A stretch of DNA of 19,847 nucleotides from an uncultured Bacilli bacterium. GTDB lineage: Bacteria; Bacillota_I; Bacilli_A; RF39; UBA660. This document shows positions 6,782 to 14,648 of this stretch, piece after piece. Within the stretch, counting starts at the first letter, position 1, and the number at the start of each line of letters is the position of its first letter. A model generated the notes under the pieces. That model was not told the DNA's origin. It saw only the letters and a program-made list of their open reading frames with translations, and ran no database searches. The position numbers were made by a program, and so were the translations under genes. The stretch spans positions 1-19,847 of the forward strand of contig CANRPZ010000014.1 in assembly GCA_947632625.1 (NCBI GenBank), in the 5' to 3' direction.

Positions 6782-7710
6782 TTTTCTTTCCTCCTACACT
6801 TATCAATATCAATCAATTTCCAATTTTCTAAATAAATATTTAATGCCTCTCTTTCATTATTCCATATAGAAGGTGCATATACATTTTTATCTTTATATAT
6901 AGACAAATATTGTGCCCACCAATGAAAAGTACTATTAGAAATAATAAAATTTTTACAATTTTGCATTAAATAAAAAGTTTCTAACGTGCCATTATCTTTA
7001 TTCTCATATAAAACATCTTTTTCTTTTTTTAAAAGTTTTATATTCTCTTTTACCCACTCTATATCATCTGAAAAAACAATAAAACGACAATTTGGTATTT
7101 CCTTTTTCGCTCTTTTAATTGCTTCATTATAATAAGATTCTTCACAAACTAAAAAATAATTGGAGATATTTGAATTTGTATAATCTCCTCTTCTTATCGA
7201 TATAGCACAAGAATTGGATTTTTGAATTTCTTTCAAAAAAATTTTATTTTTCTTGGAAAGAAAAGAACTAGATAATTGAAAATCTTGCTTTATTTCTTCT
7301 TCGACATTTGAAAAAAACTTTAAAGAGCCAAAATAACCATAAATTAATTTATTCTTAAACTTACTTTTCTTAAAATCACAATAGCCATCATCTTGTAAAT
7401 AATAAATACCAAATTTATTTAAAAAGGATTGCATTTTTATATCACTTTTTTTCTTAAAGATTAATTTATAAAGAGTATAGCTATAAAAGATAAAAGTTTG
7501 AATAATATTTAAGTTTAATTTATATGTACTATCTAACGTTTCAAAATTAAAAGGATTCTTTTCACAAAAATAACATTTTTGAGAAAATTTACTTTTACTA
7601 TAGTTCACAATTATTTTTTCATCTTGGTAAAACTTTTGTTGTAAAGATTTTGCAAACGCATATTGAAACATTTGATTTCCTAGTCTTCCTTGAATTTTTA
7701 AAATTATCAT
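6778..7710 (-). CDS. GT11-family (alpha-1,2-fucosyltransferase-like) glycosyltransferase
   Basis: A 310-residue protein of CAZy family GT11, whose known members use GDP-fucose to make Fuc-alpha-1,2-Gal (as in FutC and WbsJ) and related links. Seen here are the N-terminal GRLGNQMFQYAFAKSL, the catalytic-region SIRRGDY (171-177), FSDDIEWV (213-220) and ISNSTFHWW (257-265). The usual HxRRxD motif reads SIRRGD, so the first His is a Ser. The two arginines and the Asp, which contact GDP, are kept. There is an AAAGGAG ribosome site. It lies 8 bp after the flippase gene and overlaps the next GT2 gene. Some GT11 members are annotated as rhamnosyl- or colitosyltransferases, so fucose is likely but not proven. 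No GDP-fucose pathway genes are in the window. Confidence 0.87.
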   Translation of the reverse strand: MIILKIQGRLGNQMFQYAFAKSLQQKFYQDEKIIVNYSKSKFSQKCYFCEKNPFNFETLDSTYKLNLNIIQTFIFYSYTLYKLIFKKKSDIKMQSFLNKFGIYYLQDDGYCDFKKSKFKNKLIYGYFGSLKFFSNVEEEIKQDFQLSSSFLSKKNKIFLKEIQKSNSCAISIRRGDYTNSNISNYFLVCEESYYNEAIKRAKKEIPNCRFIVFSDDIEWVKENIKLLKKEKDVLYENKDNGTLETFYLMQNCKNFIISNSTFHWWAQYLSIYKDKNVYAPSIWNNEREALNIYLENWKLIDIDKCRRKEK

Positions 7711-7717
7711 AGGTTTA

Positions 7718-9253
7718 TTACTCCTTTACTATTTTTTTACTTTTTATTTTTTTTATAATATTGTCCATTAAATAGCGATATTCAACTTTATTTTTACTAT
7801 AGAAAAATAGAATAATTCCATAGATAATGGTACATATACAACCAGTTATTATAAAACCAAATATAGTATTTGGTAAAATCAACCATTTAAAAATAAAATA
7901 ATTTAATAAAGCTATAAAAGCAATTACAAAAATTCTTTCTATAAATCGTACTAAATATTTAAAAAAGGAGGTCTTAAATATTTTCGTATAAATAATATAA
8001 GGTCTTTGCCAAGAAATTAATAATAAATAACTAAAAGTTGTTCCAAGTAAAACTCCTGTTAAACCTATATAATGTACTAATATTAAGGATAAAGTTAAAT
8101 TAATAATGGCTTGAATAAGAGAAGAATAACGGTCTTCATAGTATAAACCTGCTGCATTCTTAACAGAATTAATAGATAGCAAAATTGATATTAAATAAAA
8201 GTTAATACAAATTAAAATGACATCTTTCATATTTAATACATAATCATATCCAAAGCAAATTATAATAAACTTATTAAAGAGTTGCAAAATACAAACAAAG
8301 AAATACCCTACTATAACAAAGTTAATATAGTCCATAATATTGAAAACATTTTCTTGCGTCTTTTCATTTTCTTCTACAACCAAATTTCCAAAACTTGCCG
8401 TAATTCCATTAATAATATTATTTGTTATATTTTTTAAAATAGCAATAACAGACAAATAATTTCCATAAATTCCAACAATTCCAATGTTGATAAATTTGGA
8501 AATAATAATATTATCTGTTCCATTTACTAAATAATCTCCTAATCGAAACATTAATAACCCTTTTATGTTCTTTTTTAATTGTTTTTGCGTTTCACGATCT
8601 ATTTTTTTAGTAGAATAAAATTGAACTTGAGAATAATATCTCGTAATATACACATTTGTTATAATAAATTTAATTAATTTAAATATAAATTCAGATAACA
8701 AATAGAAAATAAAATTTTTAAAAACAATGAGAATAAGAATTTGGCTGATATAAATTAAAAAAGTAAAAATTATATTGATTCGTGCCAATTTGTATTTTCT
8801 TTGATCTGCTAAAATAAGAATTTCTTTATAATTTAAAAAATATTCAATAACTAAAGAAAAAATATAAATAAGAAAGATAATTTCTAAATTTCCCATCGTA
8901 TAGCCATTAGCTAAATTATGAATAAAGGGAACTAAAAGAAAGCCAATACTTAAAATACCAGCGGCAAGTATCCAATACACTTTCCGAAAGAAAGACATTA
9001 TGGCACTAACTTTTTCATAATTTTGTTTTGCCAAAGGTTCATATAAACTAAAACAAATAGAAATGGATAATCCCATATCAGCTAAAGACAACATTGAAAT
9101 TATATTATTAAATAAACCTTGTAGTCCCAAATACTCAACATTTAAATTTCGTACGAAAATAATACGTACTGCAAAAACAAGTACAGTTTGCAATAAAATA
9201 ATCGCTAAATTGGAAATAATATTATATATAGAATTTTTTGTTCTCATAGCCAT
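7718..9253 (-). CDS. Wzx-like polysaccharide flippase (MOP superfamily)
   Basis: A 511-residue polytopic membrane protein with about 12-14 hydrophobic segments, the normal size for a Wzx/TuaB-type oligosaccharide flippase. The N-terminal half has the family-like FVRNLNVEYLGLQGLFNNII and LYEPLAKQNYEKVSAIMSFF segments, with a basic loop (RETQKQLKKN, about 220) and then MFRLGDYLVNGTDNIIISKF. It would flip undecaprenyl-diphosphate-linked units across the membrane. I chose ATG at 9253 because AAGGA lies five nt before it; an ATG at 9259 has no room for a ribosome site. It sits between the fused GT and GT11 genes. No Wzy polymerase is seen nearby, which is unusual for a flippase pathway. Confidence 0.9.
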   Translation of the reverse strand: MAMRTKNSIYNIISNLAIILLQTVLVFAVRIIFVRNLNVEYLGLQGLFNNIISMLSLADMGLSISICFSLYEPLAKQNYEKVSAIMSFFRKVYWILAAGILSIGFLLVPFIHNLANGYTMGNLEIIFLIYIFSLVIEYFLNYKEILILADQRKYKLARINIIFTFLIYISQILILIVFKNFIFYLLSEFIFKLIKFIITNVYITRYYSQVQFYSTKKIDRETQKQLKKNIKGLLMFRLGDYLVNGTDNIIISKFINIGIVGIYGNYLSVIAILKNITNNIINGITASFGNLVVEENEKTQENVFNIMDYINFVIVGYFFVCILQLFNKFIIICFGYDYVLNMKDVILICINFYLISILLSINSVKNAAGLYYEDRYSSLIQAIINLTLSLILVHYIGLTGVLLGTTFSYLLLISWQRPYIIYTKIFKTSFFKYLVRFIERIFVIAFIALLNYFIFKWLILPNTIFGFIITGCICTIIYGIILFFYSKNKVEYRYLMDNIIKKIKSKKIVKE

Positions 9254-9268
9254 CCACATCCTTATTTT

Positions 9269-11146
9269 TTATTTTTGCAAATATGTAGCGATCTTTTGAA
9301 TATCCCCTCTTGGTACAATTATACCATTATTTTTATTGATTTGCTCCTTGCATCCTCCTGTATCATAAGCAATTACTTTTGTACCACAAGCAATAGCCTC
9401 TAAATTAACCGTTGGATAATTGTCTTCATAAGTTGGATTTACAAAATAGCTAGCACTACTATAAAACTTGGCTAATTCTACTTGATCTTCCGTTCGTGCA
9501 ATTCCAATAATATTTTTAGGTAATTTTTTTATTTGCATTTTTGTTAATCCAACTAAAACTATTTGAAAATTAGAATCAAGTAAATGGGATAAAGTAATAA
9601 AATCTTGTAATCCTTTTCGATTATTCCAAACACTAGCAACTCCCAAAATTATTTTTTTATTCATAGGAATTCCATATTTTTTTAATACACTTTTATCACG
9701 GGTTGGTTTAAAAATTTGTTTGTTAATTGTATTATGAATTGTTACAACTGGATATTCTTTTAAAAAAGATTGTTTAACTAAATCATGTAACCAATCAGAT
9801 GGTGTAATAATAGTTAAATTTTTAAGTCCTGTAAACATTTCTTTCTTTTTTCGATAGTTACTTTTAGAAGAATCAATGAACAGGCTTGTTGGATATCTTT
9901 TTTTATTAGGGCAATGTTTGCATTGCGTTTTCCATTTACTACAACCTACATCTTCAAAATGAGGACAATGCCCCGTAAAAGGATAGCAATCATGAAAAGT
10001 CCAATAAATTTTTCCCGTATATTCCTTTTTTAGATATTCAAATAAAACTTTATAATTTAAATAATAGCCATGTATATTATGCAAATGAATGATATCAGGG
10101 TTTTCTTTTCTTAAGATGTTTACAATTTTTTTAGTTTTAAAATAAGATCCACTCCCATGTTTATCAAATAAAGTTGTTAAAAAAACATGAAACCAAAAAG
10201 AGAAAAATCCCCCTACTTTTATGCAATTTAAATCTTTATAGCCTTTTCTTCTACCATAAATAGATAAAGTTTTATAACCATCTAAAATCGCCTTTCTTTG
10301 AATATCTCCCATGATTTTACCAGTTGACCCATTGCATACAGTATTAATTTGAACAAGCATTGGCTTTTTATTATGTTTTAAAGCAATTTCTAGTTCATTC
10401 TTATTTTTAGATTCTATTTTTTGAATAAAAACATTGGAAATCGTTCTTTTTACATTCGTTAAAAAAGGTAAAAAAACATGATTTTCTTTTAAGCAACGAT
10501 AACTTTCTTTAAAATTTTCATAGTATCCTTTTAAACCATTCGTACTTTTTCCGCCCGAACGCATGTAAACAAAATAATCATCGACATACTTAAATTTAAA
10601 ATTACCTTTGATAATTCTTAACATAAAATCAAAATCAGCTGTAATTTTATAATTCGTATTATAGTCCCCACATTTTTCATATACCTCTTTTTTTAAATAA
10701 AGAGTAGGATGAGGCATAGCAAAACCCCATTTTTTACTTACGGTTTTTGTTTTAAATAAACGATAAGGTTTTTCTAAATGTTCATCAAGCATCAAAAGAT
10801 TAGAGTAAACTCCGTCGACTCCTTTTATATTTTTGACAACTTTTTCAAACACACGATCATGAGATAAAACATCATCAGAGTTAATTAAACCTATAATATC
10901 TCCAGTTGCATTTTTAACTCCCTTATTCATGGCATCATATAATCCTTTATCCTTTTCCGAAATGATTTTCATTTTTCCTAAAAATTGACTTTCATATTCT
11001 TTAATAATTTTTAAAGTATTATCGGTACTTTTACCATCAATAATTAAATATTCATAATTTTTATAGGTTTGTTTTAAAACAGATTCTAAAGTATCTTTTA
11101 TTGTATCTTCCGCATTATAACATACAGTAATAATTGATATTTTCAT
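9269..11146 (-). CDS. bifunctional fused glycosyltransferase (GT2 N-terminal, GT4 C-terminal)
   Basis: One 625-residue reading frame holds two complete glycosyltransferases. Residues 1 to about 235 are GT2 (GT-A): KISIITVCYNAEDTI, LIIDGKSTDNT, then GLINSDDVL with the metal-binding DD, and MPHPTLYLKKEVYEKCG. A linker (about 236-255) leads to a GT4 (GT-B) enzyme. It starts MLVQINTVCNGSTGKIMGDI and continues IIHLHNIHGYYLN. A Cys-rich stretch (FHDCYPFTGHCPHF, GCSKW, C..CP) follows. Then come GVASVWNNRKGL and the donor-binding YEDNYPTVNLEAIACGT. The GT4 half resembles WcaC-type enzymes that share this cysteine cluster. It probably adds two successive sugars. The ribosome site is weak (AGAG), and a -10-like TATAAT lies 24 bp upstream. 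It begins the second half of the cluster after a 55-bp gap. Confidence 0.9.
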   Translation of the reverse strand: MKISIITVCYNAEDTIKDTLESVLKQTYKNYEYLIIDGKSTDNTLKIIKEYESQFLGKMKIISEKDKGLYDAMNKGVKNATGDIIGLINSDDVLSHDRVFEKVVKNIKGVDGVYSNLLMLDEHLEKPYRLFKTKTVSKKWGFAMPHPTLYLKKEVYEKCGDYNTNYKITADFDFMLRIIKGNFKFKYVDDYFVYMRSGGKSTNGLKGYYENFKESYRCLKENHVFLPFLTNVKRTISNVFIQKIESKNKNELEIALKHNKKPMLVQINTVCNGSTGKIMGDIQRKAILDGYKTLSIYGRRKGYKDLNCIKVGGFFSFWFHVFLTTLFDKHGSGSYFKTKKIVNILRKENPDIIHLHNIHGYYLNYKVLFEYLKKEYTGKIYWTFHDCYPFTGHCPHFEDVGCSKWKTQCKHCPNKKRYPTSLFIDSSKSNYRKKKEMFTGLKNLTIITPSDWLHDLVKQSFLKEYPVVTIHNTINKQIFKPTRDKSVLKKYGIPMNKKIILGVASVWNNRKGLQDFITLSHLLDSNFQIVLVGLTKMQIKKLPKNIIGIARTEDQVELAKFYSSASYFVNPTYEDNYPTVNLEAIACGTKVIAYDTGGCKEQINKNNGIIVPRGDIQKIATYLQK

Positions 11147-11169
11147 AATTTACTCTACTCCATAAAATC

Positions 11170-11198
11170 ATTATACTATAAAATTACTATTTTTTAAA
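11170..11198 (-). promoter_or_regulatory. possible promoter before the fused glycosyltransferase gene
   Basis: On the minus strand TTTAAA (11198-11193), a 17-nt spacer and TATAAT (11175-11170) lie in the 55-bp gap before the fused glycosyltransferase. The -10 is perfect and the -35 matches four of six. The base composition makes chance matches common, so this is weak support for a second transcription unit starting here. Confidence 0.35.
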
Positions 11199-11201
11199 AT
11201 T

Positions 11202-11552
11202 TTACTCTTTTTTATTTTGATCCATTTTTTGTTTTAATAAAGATACTTCTTGAATCAAAAGTAATAATTTTCTTTTTTGCTCTGAAACAATTATTGTTAA
11301 TAAAAGTGTGATTAATAAAAGCAACCCTATAATTATACAGACAACTAAACTTGATGAATTTTCAAAACCAAGCAATCCTGTAAAAATTCCAATAAAATCA
11401 GGAAAAACTCCTACTAAAAATACCACTAAAGAGGATAGAAACCAAAACAATGAATATTTTATAGGCAGTTTATTTTTTTCTACTAATCGTAAAATAATAA
11501 CAACTAAAATAATAGATAAAAGTATTAAAAATAATCTTAAATTAACAACCAT
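11202..11552 (-). CDS. DUF2304 membrane protein (GacJ-like)
   Basis: A 116-residue membrane protein of the DUF2304 family (PF10066). An N-terminal membrane segment (about 4-22) is followed by a basic KNKLPIKYSLFWFLSSL stretch and a second segment ending GVFPDF. A third hydrophobic segment (about 69-88) leads to a C-terminal charged, coiled tail (EQKRKLLLLIQEVSLLKQKM). The streptococcal homologue GacJ binds and stimulates the GacI undecaprenyl-phosphate-GlcNAc synthase. Here the gene directly follows such a GT2 gene and overlaps it by 11 nt, which supports the same partnership. I placed the start at ATG 11552, preceded by AAGGGTGAT, over the in-frame GTG at 11561. The function is inferred from family and position. 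Confidence 0.85.
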   Translation of the reverse strand: MVVNLRLFLILLSIILVVIILRLVEKNKLPIKYSLFWFLSSLVVFLVGVFPDFIGIFTGLLGFENSSSLVVCIIIGLLLLITLLLTIIVSEQKRKLLLLIQEVSLLKQKMDQNKKE

Positions 11553-12267
11553 GTTTATCACCCTTTTTCATTAATAATATTGTTAAAATTACATTAAACA
11601 TATAGTAAGCTTTTTTCCAAGTATGAATAGAGGATTTTCCTTCTTTTCTTTCATTCATACTTACAGGAATTTCTTTAATTTTATATTTCTTATTTAAAGC
11701 ATATACTGTAGAAATTGGTTCAGGATACTCTGTTGGATAAATATGGCTAAATTCTTGAATAAGACGACGATTTACAGCTCTAAACCCACTTGTAGTATCA
11801 TAAATTTTATTTTTCGTTTTTAATTTAATAATCCAAGAAATGCAATGTATTCCTATTCTTCTAGCATAAGAGGATTGAAAAGAACTTTCTCTTTTGTCAA
11901 TAAATCTTGAACCAATTACCATATCAATATTTTCTTCTACAATTGGTTTTATAAGTTTATCAATATACCTAATATCATGTTGTCCATCCCCATCATATTG
12001 AATTGCAATATCGTAATTGTGTAAAGCCGCATACTTATAACCAGTTTGCACAGCACCACCTATACCTAAATTGGTCAAAAGACGTATATGAGGAATATCA
12101 TACTCTAACAAGATTTCTTCAGTTGCATCAGTACTACCATCGTTTATAACAATTACATCATACATAGTTTTATTCTTTTTATTAAAATTTTGAATTGTTT
12201 CCCAAGTTTTTAAAATATTTTTTTCTTCATTAAAAGCGGGGATAATCAATAATATATTTTTTTTCAT
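11542..12267 (-). CDS. GT2 polyprenyl-phosphate sugar synthase-like (GacI/DPMS-like)
   Basis: A 241-residue GT2 enzyme of the dolichol-phosphate-mannose-synthase-like group. The motifs are NILLIIPAFNEEKNI, VINDGSTDAT, LGIGGAVQTGY and the metal-binding YDGDGQHD (91-98), then TSGFRAVNRRLI (160-170). These enzymes transfer a sugar from a nucleotide donor to undecaprenyl phosphate on the cytoplasmic face. Only a short hydrophobic C-terminus (YYMFNVILTILLM) is present rather than multiple membrane spans. Such proteins often work with a separate membrane partner, here the overlapping DUF2304 gene. The lipid-linked sugar would then serve the DUF2142 GT-C-like protein encoded immediately upstream. 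An AAGGAG ribosome site sits seven nt before ATG. The sugar is unknown; GlcNAc or Glc is suggested only by analogy to streptococcal GacI or lactococcal WpsA. Confidence 0.88.
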   Translation of the reverse strand: MKKNILLIIPAFNEEKNILKTWETIQNFNKKNKTMYDVIVINDGSTDATEEILLEYDIPHIRLLTNLGIGGAVQTGYKYAALHNYDIAIQYDGDGQHDIRYIDKLIKPIVEENIDMVIGSRFIDKRESSFQSSYARRIGIHCISWIIKLKTKNKIYDTTSGFRAVNRRLIQEFSHIYPTEYPEPISTVYALNKKYKIKEIPVSMNERKEGKSSIHTWKKAYYMFNVILTILLMKKGDKHGC

Positions 12268-12278
12268 ACCTATACTCC

Positions 12279-14567
12279 TTAATAATAGAATAACAATAAT
12301 AAACTTACATATTCTAATAAAATAATATTAATATAACTTATAACGTTTTTGGAAACATTTTTATTTTCTCTTTTCTTTTTTGAGGTCATAAGTAAAAATG
12401 CTACTGGAATAATAAACGGAATAAAATATCTACCTTGAACACCATCTATATAAAATAAATCAGCTGGTGACCAGTATACATACATGGCAAGAAAAACGCC
12501 AAATATTCCAATTAAAATCCCCATAAAAATGAAACATTTATTCCACCATTCTGTTTTTACAAATTGAGTATTTTTGATTAAATAGATAAAAAGAATAAAA
12601 TAACTAATAACATAAATATCATTTAAATGGAAATTAAACCAACCAAAATAACCAACCAGGCTTCTTAAATAAAAAACTCCACGCATTTTTAAAGTTGCAT
12701 AAAATAGTAACAATGAATCCCAAGGATGAAAGAACAATGTACACATTTTAATCATAAATTTACTATCAAATTGTCCTTTCGAATACATTTTGAATAAAAT
12801 AAATACTCCTCCACAAATGATAAGAAACAAGATAGGAATTCCAATTTTCCATAACCATTTTAAATTTTGTTTTTTTATTTTTTTAAAAGGATTTTTTAAT
12901 AGTAAATAGAAAAGAATAGGAATGGGTGTAAACAAAACTTTAGTAAAACATAAAATAATTTCTGAAACAATGACAATTGGCAAAACAAGTTTCCAATTTG
13001 CTTTTTGATTAAATAACATTTTTATAAATAATCCAACAACAATTGTTAAAGATAAACTTGCTAATATTGTTTTAAAATCCCCTGTTTCGAATAAAGCATA
13101 AGTTATTGATTTCAATAAATAGGAAAGTAAAAGAATTCCTCCACAATAAATATATTTATCCCCTTTTCGTTGCCACTTTTCATTTGGAATAAACAAAAGC
13201 AGTAAAAATATTGGTAAATAAATGATTTTAATATTGGCAATATACATTCCTGATAGTGCTAATAATAAAGTTATAATTTTCCAATTATTATCCTTATCAT
13301 AAATTAATTTTAACATCAAAGCAATAGCAAAAATACAAAAGGAATTTAAGTAAGAATCATAAGAATAGGAAGCCAATTGTTGAATGAACATTGGCATAGT
13401 AGCACCCAAAAGTAATAGTTCTTTATGTTTTGGTGCTATCTTTAAGGCTTTATAAATGAGAAAAACAGAAAATAAAGTATTAAATAATCTTCCCATATAA
13501 AATATAATTAAAGAAGAATCGGTAAAAAGATCAGCAAGTTTAATTCCAAGTGCAGATGTCAAAAATGCAATTTTTGCTTCTACATAAGCAAACCAACTTG
13601 TTTTATTAATAGTTGTATGATTTTGCAAACAATTTTTTACATCATTAAAATTTACCACTTTATTTCGTACTTGAATAGCGGCATAATTTAAACATCCAAT
13701 CGATTCTGGCAAAAATAAATCCATATTTTCCATATTTTCATGAATTTTTTTACTAAAGTCAATTTGAGTCAACCGATAAGCAGTATAAAAATGTCTTGGT
13801 TCATCAGGAACCTCATAAGGTGGATTTATAAAAGTAATTGGTAAAATATAGAAAAGTGACAATAGAAGCCAAAATTTTTCAACAGACCACTTTTTTTTAT
13901 TTATCATATACTGAATTGCCAAAAAGAATAAAAGAAATAACAAAACAATTACGGTATTAATAGAAAAGAAAGGTTGCAAAACGGATAAGGAAAAAGCCGC
14001 TTCTTTTGTTTCGGCATCCAAAAAAACAGCAATTGCATTTTCTTTATCTGTTTTTACTGGTGCTATTTCAATTGAGTACTCTTCCAATTGATTTTCTTTT
14101 GTATTTGGTAAATAAAAGCAACGAAATTGACCATCTTCAATCGTATTAGTTTTAAAATTTTCTTCATATAAAATATTTTCTTGTTGATGAACTATGTATT
14201 TATATTCGGACTTTACTTTTTTTATATATGTACCAAATTTAATACAAATATGATCAGGAACATATTGAGTAGTTTCTAAATCTTCAGGCTTTATATTTTC
14301 CAAAGAAAAATGAAAAGACTGATCTATTATCGGATCGGACGCTATACTAGCTACATTCTCATAATTATAAACAGGAATATAGCTATTAAAATTATTTTTT
14401 ACAATTAAAACAACACTTAACAAAAATAATAAAAAAAGGAATAAATTATGGGGCAAAAATAAAAATATTTTTTTCATAATTTTTAAATTAATAAAATTTT
14501 CCCATAAATTATTTATTTTGTTAAAAAATTTTACTACTCTATTTTTTATTTTTTTTATCTTTTCCAT
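12279..14567 (-). CDS. DUF2142 GT-C-like membrane protein (side-chain sugar transferase candidate)
   Basis: A large (762-residue) polytopic protein of the DUF2142 family (PF09913). A cytoplasmic basic N-terminus precedes a first membrane helix (about 37-58). A large extracytoplasmic domain follows (about 65-200), then about ten further hydrophobic segments. The hallmark INPPYEVPDEPRHFYTAYRL lies near residue 255 and resembles the acidic catalytic loop of GT-C enzymes that use polyprenyl-phosphate sugars. Together with the adjacent polyprenyl-phosphate-sugar synthase and DUF2304 genes, it probably decorates the exported polymer outside the cell, as GacL does in group A Streptococcus. The start at 14567 is preceded by GGAG with good spacing; the ATG at 14579 lacks a site. 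Family is clear; the transferase role is inference. Confidence 0.85.
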   Translation of the reverse strand: MEKIKKIKNRVVKFFNKINNLWENFINLKIMKKIFLFLPHNLFLFLLFLLSVVLIVKNNFNSYIPVYNYENVASIASDPIIDQSFHFSLENIKPEDLETTQYVPDHICIKFGTYIKKVKSEYKYIVHQQENILYEENFKTNTIEDGQFRCFYLPNTKENQLEEYSIEIAPVKTDKENAIAVFLDAETKEAAFSLSVLQPFFSINTVIVLLFLLFFLAIQYMINKKKWSVEKFWLLLSLFYILPITFINPPYEVPDEPRHFYTAYRLTQIDFSKKIHENMENMDLFLPESIGCLNYAAIQVRNKVVNFNDVKNCLQNHTTINKTSWFAYVEAKIAFLTSALGIKLADLFTDSSLIIFYMGRLFNTLFSVFLIYKALKIAPKHKELLLLGATMPMFIQQLASYSYDSYLNSFCIFAIALMLKLIYDKDNNWKIITLLLALSGMYIANIKIIYLPIFLLLLFIPNEKWQRKGDKYIYCGGILLLSYLLKSITYALFETGDFKTILASLSLTIVVGLFIKMLFNQKANWKLVLPIVIVSEIILCFTKVLFTPIPILFYLLLKNPFKKIKKQNLKWLWKIGIPILFLIICGGVFILFKMYSKGQFDSKFMIKMCTLFFHPWDSLLLFYATLKMRGVFYLRSLVGYFGWFNFHLNDIYVISYFILFIYLIKNTQFVKTEWWNKCFIFMGILIGIFGVFLAMYVYWSPADLFYIDGVQGRYFIPFIIPVAFLLMTSKKKRENKNVSKNVISYINIILLEYVSLLLLFYY

Positions 14568-14595
14568 AATATACTCCATGTATTTTCTTAACTAA

Positions 14596-14624
14596 ATTAT
14601 ATAGTATTTTTTTTATTTATTCAA
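14596..14624 (-). promoter_or_regulatory. putative internal promoter before the DUF2142 gene
   Basis: On the minus strand TTGAAT (14624-14619), a 17-nt spacer and TATAAT (14601-14596) lie in the 69-81 bp gap after the RgpF-like gene, giving a 5' leader of only about 20 nt. It is a good match to sigma-A, but an AT-rich background reduces its weight. Confidence 0.45.
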
Positions 14625-14648
14625 TAGATTTACATTTAGAGAATTCTT

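Noticed and set aside
8..14620. Many A or T homopolymer runs inside genes as phase-variation sites
   Set aside because: Runs of 6-9 A or T are expected by composition here and are everywhere. Only the G10 tract stands out against the background.
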